Assembly: GCA_025201375.1 (NCBI GenBank)
Contig: JAIWZP010000002.1
Location: 868,001 to 932,000, forward strand
Length of the DNA: 64,000 bases
Direction of reading: 5' to 3'
Source of the DNA: Gongronella butleri
Lineage: Eukaryota > Mucoromycota > Mucoromycetes > Mucorales > Cunninghamellaceae
Below are positions 22,110 to 33,280 of the stretch, one piece after another (the stretch's first letter is position 1; each line of letters starts with the position of its first letter). Both the position numbers and the translations under genes were made by a program. The notes under the pieces were generated by a model. The model ran no database searches, was not told the DNA's origin, and saw nothing but the letters and a program-made list of their open reading frames with translations.

Positions 22110-22960
22110 TCAAGTGACGAGACTCAGAAGTCATCCCATTCGATCGAACTCGCTTGTCCGGTTCGAATGAGCTCTTTTCCGAGGCCCTGTGATTACTAGA
22201 TCACGAGCAATCGCATCGAACAAGAATCGCCAAAAATCCCTGATGTACCCTCGAGGACGAAAAAATCACGAAACCAAGGCCCCCAATCGCCGCGCCACTT
22301 GTTCCATCATGTAAACGCGTCCATTTACCCGTGGAAAATCAAAGAAAAATCTAGGGTTTAATAGCGCGTTGCGGAGGAAAATGCCATTTTGTTACGTTTG
22401 ACCTATTGTTTTAAAATCTGTGTGGCGTGATGGGAACTGACCCCTGAGCCGCGAAACTCGTGAAACAGAGGATCCTGGCCATCATGTCTGTGCTGTTGAT
22501 CACAGGAAATCATTGTTGGATCCGGCGCCGTGCGGGTCCAAAGTGCGCCCATGATTTTGGCGATTTTTCGACGCGTGAATTCTCGCGCCACGGACGCGAT
22601 GCGCATCTCTGGTGATTATATTGTATACATCGTACTCGCGACATGATGTGGCGTCCAAAAACGAACGCGTCTCCTTTTGTATTTCTCGAGCTAATGGCCG
22701 CAAAAGAAATTTCTTTTTTTGCTCTCAGCTCGGAATTGAGCTGGGCGATCCACCTTTTTTATGCCATTTTTACCAGGAAACACGATGTGGACTACCTTGT
22801 CAGCGAGTTTGATGCAAATCGGCGGACCTGATTTTTGATTTTGCTGTTCAGGTGCGAATTCGGCGCAAAACAGTACGTCTGGAGCCCCTCTTCCAAACGG
22901 CCCCAAACTTGAGACACGCGATGGGGGACCTTTTGTGTCCACGACGGTCCAAATTTTGAA
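22110..22960. repeat. Dispersed repeat family R1, copy 2
   Basis: Same-orientation partner of 6690-7525, inserted between P2 and P3. Strongest shared blocks are gccaaaaatccctgatgtac, tgatgggaactgacccctga against cgatgggaactgacccctga, and tttttcgacgcgtgaattct. Minus-strand frames align with copy 1 (for example LNPRFFFDFPRVNGRVY here and INPRFFFDFLRINGRVY there; GKNGIKKVDRPAQFRA against GKNGMKNVGCPAQFRA), but both copies carry stops and shifts. Confidence 0.8.
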
Positions 22961-23396
22961 GGAGATTGGGTCATTGCAACGCGCCATCAAATACGACTTT
23001 CTGCATTTTTAACTTTTTGGTGTATTGTTCAAGAATATTTGCGCTGATGGACATCAATTATGTGGTGCATTCGTCTCAATGGGTCCAAGACGTGAAATTT
23101 GGAATGCATTGGGTAAAGGAAAAACGGCATAGCGAGACAATGGGACTTTTTTTTTTGCATTTTTGACAAAAGCAGTGCGTCATTGGCACGATATTATGAT
23201 CCAATGGAACCTTTGGCGCCAGGATGTTATTGCACCAGTGTATGATATGCAAAAACAATGGGGCATAAAAATCGTCTAATCACTTTAATCGCTCATTCGT
23301 GCAGGTTGTGCCTCATTATTCGAGATGACTATAAGACAAATCCCCCTCTTTTTTTTTTTTTACCTCTTCACTTTCACTACGTACTGTATTATCACG
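22961..23396. other. Spacer upstream of P3
   Basis: AT-rich; a T run at 23350-23361 and a TACTGTA word lie just before the P3 start. No gene seen. Confidence 0.4.
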
Positions 23397-24221
23397 ATGG
23401 CCGGCATAAACTATGATTGGGTCCTGACTCAAGAAAATGGCAATTTTATTCCTCTCAGCCCTGCAACGCAAGAACTGTTGGAATGTCGTCATGAATGGAG
23501 CCTTGTTGCGCCTGGTGCGATCATTGAAGAATTGATTCAAGACCCGCTGTTGCCTGCTGGAGGGGCGCGCTTGGTCTTTTTCAATCATTGCCGACTGCTC
23601 AGAGACGCTGGGAATGGCTACATGATGGTGCGTCGACGCCAGCTATGCCACGGTGCCCCAATTCACTTTGCATGGTGGTTGACGGACGCGGAGAATGGCT
23701 ACGTTGCGTCACAATTCGACCGTCAGGGCTCTTCGTCGTCCTCGGTCGCAGCTGTGCAAGAGAAATCGGCTGGATCTGGTGCTTGTGTGGACCCAAATCG
23801 TACTGTGTGCTTTCCTCCATCTTCTCAAGCTGCTCCACTGCTGATTGCGCCCATTGACACTATGAGCGCGACGCGCTTTGTCCCAGTCATTCCAAAGATC
23901 CCGCATTTCCCTCCCAAGATTTCGCATCCAGCTCCCGAAACGTCGGCGAGCTTGCCTGCGCTTGCCAAAAGCACCTTAATGCAGCCGCCGCGCCGCCCGG
24001 CACAAGTTTTTCCATTGAGTTCGTGGCGTCCCAGCTCCATTCGCGACGAACTAGGCCCCTGGTCCTTTGCCAGACGCGACGACAAGCCCGTCATGGCTCT
24101 TTCCCCGCCATTTCCCCCCATGATGACATCGTTCTCGTCCATTCCCGCAGAGACTGGCCAAATGCTGCTCTTCGCGCCTATGCCGATGTCGCTGCCGGAA
24201 ACGTCGCTTGATGCGCAATGA
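23397..24221 (+). CDS. Cluster paralogue P3, unknown (WWE-like?) protein
   Basis: Intron-less frame of 274 aa starting MAGINYDWVLTQENGNF. The upstream part of the frame (from 23325) is poly-T-encoded, so I placed the start here. The N-terminal about 85 residues align with P1 and P2: DW..., IPLSPATQELLE, QDPLLPAGGARLVFF, then GNGYMMVRRRQLCHGA. The W...(5-6)...F...LS...Q..LE pattern and the terminal Arg cluster recall WWE domains, though I cannot confirm this. The remainder is Ser/Pro/Met-rich and probably disordered, with repeated PPxPP-like stretches. No homologue recognised. Confidence 0.55.
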   Translation: MAGINYDWVLTQENGNFIPLSPATQELLECRHEWSLVAPGAIIEELIQDPLLPAGGARLVFFNHCRLLRDAGNGYMMVRRRQLCHGAPIHFAWWLTDAENGYVASQFDRQGSSSSSVAAVQEKSAGSGACVDPNRTVCFPPSSQAAPLLIAPIDTMSATRFVPVIPKIPHFPPKISHPAPETSASLPALAKSTLMQPPRRPAQVFPLSSWRPSSIRDELGPWSFARRDDKPVMALSPPFPPMMTSFSSIPAETGQMLLFAPMPMSLPETSLDAQ

Positions 24222-25267
24222 TGACCCCAGAATACAAAAACGCAGCATTCGTGTAAATCACCTAATCCCTTTGGAAAATGATGCTTTCGCAGGCGAAAAC
24301 GATCGTTTTTTTTTCCTTTTGAGTATTCCCCCCTCCCTAATGAGCCCCATTGATGTCTCTCTTTGACCCAATAAAAAAAATATTGCTGTGCAAAAACAAT
24401 GTCCAAAAAGAGATTTTTACCACGAGAGTTGGCCCATTGATTGTTCGCAGCATAACACTGACCTGGCCAACCTCTCCATGGAACGCGTCCATTGCCCATG
24501 AGGAATCGACGATCAATGAGCACGGTCCAATTTTTGAGTTTTAAGGCGCAAATAGTCAAATGCGCTGATGGCCAAGCACATGGACATTTGCTTTGGCTTT
24601 GTGCGACCTAGCAAGCTGGCAATGCTAGCTGATGGGTGGAGTCGTCGACAACGCGTGTCTCTTTAATTGGCGCATCTCATCGTGTTTTGGCAACAAGCAT
24701 GCATTGGGGCAGGGGAAACCCCGGCACCTTTTGCATCATCTAGTTGGGGTCCTTGCAAGCTTGGCTTCCGCTGAGTGAGCAAGGTTGCTAAATAATTAAT
24801 CAGCAAGGTACAAAACGCGGAATACCAAGCCCCGCTTGCCCCAAGGACGCCAAGTGATCCGTGATCTGTGTACAGAGATTTGGTGAAATGTCAATTTTTG
24901 AACAAAAACGTCATTTTGTGCGTCATTGGTCGCCATGTGATTGCGTGAGAGGTCATCTGCTCTCAACCTCTCGACGTGGACGCAAACCACAGACGAGTGA
25001 AATGCAGTGGTGACGATGGAAAAAGCAAACCCCATTGACATCTTGTCCTTTTTTAAGCTTCCAATTATTGGGGGCACTGAATGGCCCATGGCCAGATGGC
25101 TCTCCTTAAAAAAAATTGTGCTTGGGGAGTGCAACATGGTTTGGGGCACCGCTTGGGGTGTCGCCAATGCAAAAAAGTTTCCAAATCAAGCCAGATACCA
25201 AGCAGGCCAAGCAAGGCCAAACGCGTCAATGCAGCTTTGCACGCTTGGCGTCTGATTTGATCATTGC

Positions 25268-25310
<43 letters not shown>

Positions 25311-25524
25311 AAAAAGAAATCAAGCGAGTAAAAACACGAGCTTCTGGATGTGGTATCATGACTCTGAAAAACAAAATCCTTTTTTACTTCATCATGTGGC
25401 CACACTTTGAGGAATTGAACGACATTTTGAGGAATTGAGCGGGGAGAATATGCGCGTTTTTTTATTATTTGGTAGTGCAAAAGTAAACTAGCTTAAAAGT
25501 AGGGGCAGGGAAGAGAGGCCGTGT
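24222..25524. other. Intergenic, no gene seen
   Basis: About 1.3 kb with a run of about 39 A starting near 25270. Short open frames have no conserved features. The right end is the 3' flank of the GST gene. Confidence 0.45.
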
Positions 25525-26178
25525 TTACGGGAAGTTGGTCTTTTTGGCGATTTCAAGCTTTGCAATGTTGGAATACCAAGCAAAGAGGCCCGGAGCGGCG
25601 GCCTTGAGTTGTTCGGCCAAGGGCGTGTTGAACGCGGTGTGGAAGGCCGGGTACAACAGCAGATCAGCCCAGGTCAAGCTGTCGCCGACGAGGTAGTCGC
25701 CATTGGTGGATGTTTCCTTGAGCAATCCCTCGAGGTAGGGCAAGATGACGGTGAGGACGCGCTTCAGGGGCTCGGCCACGGCGGCGCCGGCCTCCTCCTC
25801 AGTCTTGCCCTCGTACTTGGTCAGCATGTACACCTTGATCAACACGTCTATGATCAAGCCCGGGAAAACCTGGTCGCGATGCAAGCTCATCCACAGCGTA
25901 GATTGCAGCTGTTGCTCGATCCCCTTGGGCGTCAGGCCATTCGACGGGAATTGGTGGTCCAGGAACACGCGCATCACCTCGGTCTCAATCATGGGCTTCT
26001 CGCGACCTTCCACAAGCAACACGGGCATCTTGCCAAAGGGCGACACCTTGCTCAACTCTTCCGATCGGAATTCAGTCGGCTTGAGCACATAATCCGCCTT
26101 GAGGTGTTCCAGCGCCATCAGGATAAAGCGCACGTACGTGGAGAAGCTGGTGCCAACGACAGTGTATTGAGGAGACAT
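25525..26178 (-). CDS. Glutathione S-transferase
   Basis: Intron-less, 217 aa, a standard GST length. The N-terminal thioredoxin-like half reads YTVVGTSFSTYVRFILMALE and includes FGKMPVLLVEG, with the conserved cis-Pro, and then IETEVMRVFLD, matching the E(S/T) glutathione-contact region. The helical C-terminal half has the typical GDSLTWADLLLYPAF motif. Ser or Tyr near residues 11-14 is the likely activating residue. Cytosolic conjugation of glutathione to electrophiles is the family role; the class is not assigned, and an eEF1B-gamma-like GST domain alone is less likely given the complete short length. Divergent from the thymidylate kinase gene. Confidence 0.9.
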   Translation of the reverse strand: MSPQYTVVGTSFSTYVRFILMALEHLKADYVLKPTEFRSEELSKVSPFGKMPVLLVEGREKPMIETEVMRVFLDHQFPSNGLTPKGIEQQLQSTLWMSLHRDQVFPGLIIDVLIKVYMLTKYEGKTEEEAGAAVAEPLKRVLTVILPYLEGLLKETSTNGDYLVGDSLTWADLLLYPAFHTAFNTPLAEQLKAAAPGLFAWYSNIAKLEIAKKTNFP

Positions 26179-26874
26179 GGGGAATTGAAGCTATTCTTGT
26201 AATGAATAAAAGAAATAAAAACGAAAAAAGCGCGATTTCTCCTCCTTTTATGTCTTTTTTTTTCTGTGCTGGTACACGCTTTTTGCAACGAGCCCCATTT
26301 TTCTTCCAATTCCTATTTTGGCTTTCCACGTACGACGGGGCATGCTATGCCAATTGTTGAGCCATCAGTTCATGCAAAAAAAAAAAAAGAGCGGGCCAAT
26401 GGCCATTGCCCCTATTTTTTTTTTTATTTTTTTGCGCCCCAGCCATCCCTGTAATAAAATCGATTGTAAAACGATCGAACGATCCCGTCTATCGGAGCAA
26501 GTTCCATGTGGTGGGAACATGAATGTTGCTTGGCGATGGAGCGTCGAGAACAATGCTAATCGTCCAAATTTGGCGTCTTTAGCCCCTGGTTCACACGTTC
26601 CAGCCTTGTTTTTTTTTATTTGTGCGCCAGCAGGTGCCCATGGATGAGTTTCTTTCACCGCGCTCTGTGCAACAGAATGAAACCAGCAAGGGTGTTGCGC
26701 GTGGCAAGTAGGCAAACATGTCAGCAGCGCGTCGCTGCATGTTGGACACCGTCGACAATGGCCATTGGGCTGCCAATGGCAATGGCAATGCCACGTTGGG
26801 CATTTACACCAAATAAGAAAAGCAAATCCGTGGCGGGCGCTCCGCTCAATTTCTCATTTCTTTCGCTTTCTTCT
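26179..26874. promoter_or_regulatory. Region between divergent GST and thymidylate kinase genes
   Basis: About 700 bp with two A/T runs (about 26378-26389 and 26416-26431). No gene supported; promoters of both genes are expected here. Confidence 0.4.
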
Positions 26875-27774
26875 ATGACTCCCGCGACACGAGGCCACTT
26901 TATCGTCATCGAGGGCTGCGACCGCGCCGGCAAGACGACACAGTGTGAGCGCTTACTTGCGGCCTTGCAAGACAAAGGCAAACAAGTGCAACTTGTCAAG
27001 TTTCCCGGTAAAAAAAGGACCAAAAAAGAAAGAAAAAACGCTAAAGTGTATTGAACACGTCGTTAGATCGCACGACGCAGACTGGCAAGATGATCGACAG
27101 CTACCTGAAACAAGCCTCCAACCTCGACGACCATTCTATCCACTTGCTGTTCTCGGCGAACCGCTGGGAAGCAATGTAAGTCGCGTCAAAATATCCCTTT
27201 TTCCCTCAAAACGACGCGCTGACTGGCCGCGACACGCGTCTTTTTTTTATTTTTTTGAACTGCTTTAGGGATCATATCAAGACGCTGCTCTCGCAAGGCA
27301 CGACATTGATTGTCGATCGATACGCGTTTTCGGGTGTCGCGTTCTCTGCGGCCAAGGGCCTTGATTTTGACTGGTGCAGGCACCCGGACGTCGGCTTGTT
27401 GACGCCAGACGTTGTCATGTTCTTGGATCTGTCCATGGACGAGGCTGAAAAGCGCGGCGGCTTTGGCGACGAGCGCTACGAAAAGCGCGAATTGCAAATT
27501 CAGGTGCGCAAGGAATTTGACAAGCTGATGGATGATACCTGGAAGGTAAGTATATCATAAACACGCTTCAATGGGCCAAGACATCACTTGAAATAGCCCT
27601 TAAACACGCGCTGAGACGCCCATTTCCGTGATTTGACGCGTCTTCTTTTTTTATTTATTATTTGATTAGATCATTGACGCTTCCCAAACCAAAGATCAGG
27701 TGCACGAGGCAATGCTCAAGGTGGTGGAGGAGCTGCCTGTGCCTGGTGCTCTCCGACAAGATCTGTGGCAATAA
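26875..27774 (+). CDS. CDC8: Thymidylate (dTMP) kinase
   Basis: Four exons (26875-27007, 27067-27175, 27269-27545, 27670-27774) give 207 aa. The P-loop is IEGCDRAGKTTQ. Next come KFPDRTTQTGKMIDSYL, the LLFSANRWEAM block, the DRY motif in TTLIVDRYAFSGVAFSAAKG, and the LID region ERYEKRELQ. These define eukaryotic thymidylate kinase (TMPK/Cdc8/DTYMK), which phosphorylates dTMP to dTDP for DNA synthesis. Length and order match the family. An ACGCGTC word, resembling an MCB element, occurs in intron 3 (about 27630) but such words are common across this window. Confidence 0.96.
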
Positions 27775-27803
27775 AAAAAAATACTTTTTTTATATTTTTG
27801 CAT

Positions 27804-29829
27804 TCATTGCGCCGGATTTGTGATGGACGATGCCGATGATGTCGACGATCGCTTGGTGAGCAGCGACTGGAAAAAGTTGGTTAGCACCTCGGTGGACGCC
27901 TGTGAGCCAGGCGCATTGAGCATAGGTGCGTCGCCAGCTGTGGCCGCTGCTGCTGCCATGAGTGCCGGTGCTGATGCTGGCGTAGGTGTGCTGAGAGGGA
28001 CGTCATGCTCCGTGTCCTATAAATGACGCGCATCAGATTGCCATCGGGTCATTGCTTTCCAAAGATTTTACCTTTTTTGTTTCCAAAAAGGCGTGCGTTG
28101 GATAAAACGTCGATTGAGACGAGTGCCGCTTGGGCTTTTCCTGACGCTGTAATGTCTCGTAATGGCGCTCAAGGAACACATTCTCATCTTCCCACAACAC
28201 GAGGGGTGGCAGGATATGCGGGGCGTGCGTAGATGGCTAAAATTGGGCAAATAGATGAAGTGACGCGTCGCTTTTTCTTTTTTTTTTGGCCTACCTGGAT
28301 GTTCAATGTCATGTCGTGGATCTTTTCAGCATAGAGCGCGACGAGCCCGTCCTCGGATCGTGGTAGCTGATCCTCGCGCATGGATAGGTCCACATCCCAC
28401 GCCTGCGACAGCCGTGCACAATCGATTTCCTGGAGTGCCATGATCTTTCCCCACGTGTCCCAGCCCGACGGCACGGCAATAGTGTCTCTGTCCAGTACCT
28501 GTGGCACCAACGGCGGCAATGCATTGGCCGTGGACGGCACAGGCGTCGTTGTGGGCGCGGATGGCGATGAAAATGACGTTGACGACGCAAACCGGTGCAA
28601 AATGTATCTTTTCAGTGCAAGAAACGTCCCTGGTTGTGACGCACATGTGTGGAAGAGAGCCGCTCCATCTACAAATCCGCAATTCGTTGAAGCGATCAAT
28701 AAAGCAAAAAGCGTTCCCAGCTTTCTTTCTTCTGTGTTTTTTTTTCTTTTTTTTTTTTTTTTTTACATTTCAAGCCGACGATACGGATAGCTTGTTGGAT
28801 ATAGTCCAGATGGTCGTCCTTGTAGCCGTGCGTCTGCTGCAATCTGTCTAGCTGATCACACTGCAATTGATAAAAAAAAAACACGTTACACTTGACCGCT
28901 GTGCACTTTTTTTCACAGAGTTGTCATACTTTGCAGCCGACCAAGGTGATTGGGATGCCATAATTAGTGGTCAGGCAGCCTTCTGGCAGCGGCAGAACCA
29001 CCTTCTCCTGGGTATGGTACGATTGATGCGATGCGTAACTCGAGATCGAATGGGAAACTATGAAAAATGGCCATGAAATCGACTGTTTTTCACTCTTTTC
29101 CCTGTTTTTTTTAATAATACGCGTATGGCCCAGTTGCTCGAGAAGGAGACGATGGTCGGCATGCTCCGAGCCAAATTGAACAATGGCATTGTGCAAGAAA
29201 AACAGCCATTCTTCCAGGCTGGCCATAATCGTCCATGGTCGTGACATGTCCAGCAGGATGACGACCATGAGGTCTCTTATTTTTTCCTTGGTCAACACGA
29301 ACCGCAGCAGCGGTAGGTATGCTGGATCGGCGAGTTGGTAGATGCCCACACGCATCATCACTTTTTAAAAAAAGAAAGATGAGGCGAATGGAAGGGTGCA
29401 GGATGCAAATTGGGCACGCACCTTCATTGTCGTCGTCCTGCAGGTCCATGTATGTATAGCCGAGAGCGAGTGGGAAAGTGTGCAATGACGTGTCGGGCAC
29501 TGATGCAGCCGGGGCGGCCAGGTGAGCCGGCGAAGACGCGTCTTTGCCAAAATTCGACGCGTGGTCGTTTTCATTTTCGTCGTCGTCATCCTCAGGTGCC
29601 ATTGACGCATGCGGCTGCTTTTCCTTGACTCTCTTTAGCGTGCTGATAAATTGGCGGATATCGCAGGTCGTGTCACCTAGAGGAGGAAAAAAAAAAGGTT
29701 GGCTACAACAAGGATGGCACGCGCTGAGGATCAATTGCCTAGAATGAGCAGGTGGTGATGCTGGATCGATTTTGATGATGTGACGCCCTGCAAGAGCGAC
29801 GTCCAAAGCGTCGGTGCCTGTGGACTCAT
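27804..29829 (-). CDS. Cytoplasmic dynein light intermediate chain
   Basis: Eight exons (29739-29829, 29422-29676, 29121-29360, 28930-29057, 28767-28860, 28295-28668, 28072-28236, 27804-28016) give 519 aa. Family marks are the VVILLDMSRPWTIMASLEEW block, KVVLPLPEG...GIPITLVGCKCDQ, DYIQQAIRI, YGAALFHTC, and IAVPSGWDTWGKI. The C-terminal helix EVLTNFFQSLLTKR corresponds to the adaptor-binding helix of dynein LICs. The G-domain P-loop position reads LILGDTTCDIRQF and lacks GK(S/T), so nucleotide binding is doubtful. Intron 1 must use a GC donor (gcaatt) to keep the frame. The protein links dynein to cargo adaptors on microtubules. Confidence 0.92.
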
Positions 29830-30123
29830 AGTAAACAACGAGAAAGAAGAACATCGACAACAACAAAAAAAAAGGAGTAAGAGCCTTTTTACGCACTCGG
29901 ACCTCCTTAAAAAAGGGGGTGTGCCTGCTCTCTTTCTTTTATAAGGGCATCGGCCCAATGGGCCAATTGCAATTGGCGGGGCATCAATCGCTTGCAAAAA
30001 GGCGTGTGCGTGAGGGGTGGCTTGCGTTTCCGGCGGTGCTCCAGCGGCTCTATTGTATAAAAAAAATTTGCCCTGTGCCTTTTTTCCATTCTTTTCTTCT
30101 TCCTCTCCTCCTAACCTTTCAGT
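29830..30123. promoter_or_regulatory. Divergent promoter of dynein LIC and eL22
   Basis: Just under 300 bp. A TATA-like tgtataaaaaaa lies near 30054, about 70 bp before the eL22 start, followed by a CT-rich leader typical of highly expressed fungal genes. Confidence 0.5.
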
Positions 30124-30568
30124 ATGGCCCCTGCTAAGTCCTCCGTCGTCAAGAAGTCCAAGTTCGTTATCGACTGCTCTGCTCCCGCTAACGACAAGAT
30201 TTTCGATGTCGCTGCCTTTGTAAGCCGCTCATTTTTCGCCAAGGAAACAAGGCTATTCTTGGAAGAATGGGCTCATTGACCCTTTTTTTTGTGGATGATG
30301 ATAGGAAAAGTACCTCCACGACCGCATCAAGGTCGATGGCCGTACCAACAACTTGGGCGAGGCTGTCACCATCACCCGCGCTGACAACAAGATCATTGTT
30401 CACGCCAACATCTCCTTCTCCAAGCGCTACCTCAAGTACCTCACCAAGAAGTTCTTGAAGAAGAACATGATCCGTGACTGGCTCCGTGTCATTGCCTCGG
30501 ACAAGCAGACCTTCCAGCTCCGTTACTTCAACATCGCCAACGATGATGAGGAGGCTGATGAGGAATAG
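30124..30568 (+). CDS. RPL22: 60S ribosomal protein eL22
   Basis: Two exons (30124-30219, 30305-30568) give 119 aa. Family blocks are [56 protein letters not shown] and [10 protein letters not shown], ending in the usual acidic tail. It is a structural protein of the large ribosomal subunit. Codon use is highly biased to C-ending codons, consistent with strong expression. The start follows a CT-rich leader and a TATA-like box. Confidence 0.97.
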
Positions 30569-31237
30569 ATTTCATCACCTCTTTTCCTGTCAAATTCGTC
30601 CCATACTGCATAATAAATTTTGATTCATGATGCATTGTGCCCTATTTGATCGTCCAATCGTGTCCTCCTTGCTTTTTTGTTTTCATTTTTTTTTTCTTGC
30701 ATTGTTGTGCTCACGGGCTGTCCAATGGCATCTGAATAAGGTTCAAAAAAAGAGGGGCAGGCGAAGTGGCTGCATGGAGGTTGCCATATTTGGCCTTGTC
30801 TGTTTGTGCGTGGTTGAAGCAAACAGGCTGAAACGGACCATGACCGCCACTTTGCACCACTTTTTTTTTTCTTGGGTCTGGCCGCTCATTCGCTCTCAAA
30901 AAAGTCATTCGTGCCATATCAATTCCTGGGAATGGCAGGCTTTGGGTGCAATCAATTTGATCAGACCAGACGTGTGCGACATCAATAGCCAATTAAACCC
31001 TTGCGCCTTTCTAATTAGGGTTTCTCTTTCATGTTTATTTTTGTTGCGCCTTTCCCTGTATTCCCCCTAAAAACAATCGAGCCTCACCTCCCACTTTTCC
31101 CTCTTTTCTCTCTCTTTTTTTTTTTCTTTCTTTCTTTCCCCTCTCTTTATTCTCGTCCACCTTTCGCCCTCTTTGCACAGCTCCAGCAAGAAAGAAACAA
31201 AACACGCGCGCTTTCTTCTGTTTATATTTAGCCGACC
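30569..31237. other. Intergenic
   Basis: The first about 60 bp is the eL22 3' flank with aataaa near 30611. The right third is a CT-rich leader before the membrane protein gene. Nothing else is supported. Confidence 0.45.
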
Positions 31238-32728
31238 ATGAAGTGTTCCTTGCCACCCGTGGCAACTCTCTTGTTGTTGTGCCTGTGCCTCGTCGTGTTT
31301 CCTGGCGCTACTGTTGCCGACGGCAATTATGGAAACATACCCACACCGTCCCTCGACTCTGTTGACAAAGCATCCGTCACCGAATCGCATCCGTCCAAGC
31401 AGCACACACCGACCACTGCCACGTCGCCTACGGCCAAACCCGCATCGTCGTCGACGGTCGTGACCAGTGGCACCGACGACGAGGTGACGACCATTGTGAT
31501 CATTTCCAGCAACGGCCACACGTATTACGATCTTGGCCACAATGGCAACAGCCCGACGAATGGTGTCCAGGACCCCAATGCCGGCCAAATCGAGTCGCAG
31601 GTCAATAAGGACGCCGCCGAGGTGCAGAAGCTCATTGCCATCAGCACCGTCGTCGGCGGTGTGGGTGTTGGCGTCATCATTGCCGGCGCCATCTTTTATA
31701 TTCGCTACCGCAACAAGCAAAATCGCCTCAAATGCAATCATCCCGATCATCATCATCATCATCACCATGATGCTGCCGATTCGCCGTCCACGCGCCGACG
31801 CCGCCACCGTCGGCGCCGCCAGCACCAACACCGCTGCGACGACGACGAATCGGGGTCCCCAAGCTCGCCTTGCCCCGATCCAACCAGCGAAACACCTGCT
31901 TCTGCGTCTGAACAGCCCACCAGTGGCCCCATCCACCCGCCTCCCCCTGTGCATCTGATTGCGCATGCGCATCATCCGTCACTCACCTCCTCCAACAGCC
32001 ATGACGTTGTGCAAATACCCATGGAGTCCGCGCCTGCATCGCCACGCTCGCCAACGTCCCCAACGTCTACCAATGTGGCCACCGCCTCGCCCATCCTCGC
32101 CACCGCCACGCCATTGACGGCGTCAGCAGCTGTTTCTGCGTCTACTGGCCTGCCTCTGACGACCATGCCGCCATTGATGGAGTACGACGCCATTGAGATG
32201 GCAAATCTGCAGCCATCTGCACCTTTGGAGCCGACTTTGTCCGACCACGTGGTCCCCGAGAGGCTGCAATATTCCATCATCCACCAGCAGCGAGCGCCGC
32301 CACGCGCACCACCCGTGCCGTCTGCACCGCCCGCCAAGGAGCTCGAATTGACCGAAACAGAGCGACGACGAAGGTACATGCAACAACAACAACACTTGCA
32401 GCCAGAGCTTGGCGCGTCCTCGTCCACAGCGGCCACAGCACCACAGCAGCTGTACCCATCCATCCCCCCACCACTCAATCTCGCGGCAATCGCAGTCCAT
32501 ACCTCGTCTTCCACGTCGCCTTTGTCCAATGGCAAATCTCTGGCCGGATCCACTGACAACCCCAGTCAAGACGACGAACACGACGACAATGACAATGTCC
32601 CTGCAACACCAGATGTCCCACCACCGGCATACACCGCAAGCGCACCACCACTCTTCAATCTGCCACCACCAAGGCGAAGACGCTCTGCTGATGACATCTC
32701 ACTGGATCGCTATAGACGCGCGCATTGA
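31238..32728 (+). CDS. Single-pass membrane protein with signal peptide, sensor-like
   Basis: Intron-less, 496 aa. A signal peptide is clear (MKCSLPPVATLLLLCLCLVV, cleavage probably after the TVA at about residue 27). A short Ser/Thr-rich extracellular part of about 110 residues is suited to O-glycosylation. One transmembrane helix follows (about 131-151, IAISTVVGGVGVGVIIAGAIF), then a basic stop-transfer (YRNKQNRLKC) and a long cytoplasmic tail rich in Pro, Ser, Ala with His and Arg repeats. The layout resembles Wsc/Mid2-type cell-wall stress sensors, but no WSC domain is present and I claim only architecture. Confidence 0.7.
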   Translation: MKCSLPPVATLLLLCLCLVVFPGATVADGNYGNIPTPSLDSVDKASVTESHPSKQHTPTTATSPTAKPASSSTVVTSGTDDEVTTIVIISSNGHTYYDLGHNGNSPTNGVQDPNAGQIESQVNKDAAEVQKLIAISTVVGGVGVGVIIAGAIFYIRYRNKQNRLKCNHPDHHHHHHHDAADSPSTRRRRHRRRRQHQHRCDDDESGSPSSPCPDPTSETPASASEQPTSGPIHPPPPVHLIAHAHHPSLTSSNSHDVVQIPMESAPASPRSPTSPTSTNVATASPILATATPLTASAAVSASTGLPLTTMPPLMEYDAIEMANLQPSAPLEPTLSDHVVPERLQYSIIHQQRAPPRAPPVPSAPPAKELELTETERRRRYMQQQQHLQPELGASSSTAATAPQQLYPSIPPPLNLAAIAVHTSSSTSPLSNGKSLAGSTDNPSQDDEHDDNDNVPATPDVPPPAYTASAPPLFNLPPPRRRRSADDISLDRYRRAH

Positions 32729-33269
32729 GCACTCCCCTCCCCCCTCCCCTTGTTTTTCCCTTTATCCTCCTCCTTTTTCGATCTCAATTGTACAAAATCC
32801 AACAAAAGAGCTCAAAAATGGGCTCAGTCACTCTTTTTTTTCTTTTTACTTTCTACCTTGACACTATTCTCGCTGCCTTCTCTGCCATCTCGCTTTTGCC
32901 TCATGGTGGCCCCCTCCCGCCACCCTCATTTTACCCCCCTTGTATTATCCTTTTGGTTCATTGATTTTATTATTATTAAAAACGACTGTATCATAAATTA
33001 CAATAGTTGCTTTGGGGCCCCGCATACCCGGTCTTGGCGCGCCGCGCCTTTGAAGAAAAAAAAAAAAAAAAAAAGACCCACATGGACGAGGCAAGAAGGC
33101 AACGTTCTCGCCTCTGCCCCTTGCTGCGCTACGTTTTTTTTTACTGTATCATACCTTGACTTGTCGTCGCAATGGTGCTTTTTCAGCCATTGTTCACCAT
33201 CACGGATCATCTGCGCAGCAACACCGCGGCACAATATCAAAATCGTAGCATTTGGCGGTGATCCAAACA
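32729..33269. other. 3' flank and AT-rich spacer
   Basis: CT-rich then AT-rich sequence with an A run at about 33056-33074 and TACTGTA near 33145. No gene seen. Confidence 0.4.
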
Positions 33270-33280
33270 TGACTTATTGA

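Noticed and set aside
31238..32728. Calling the membrane protein a Wsc or Mid2 stress sensor
   Set aside because: Only the architecture matches; no WSC Cys-rich domain, and the tail lacks a motif I can name.
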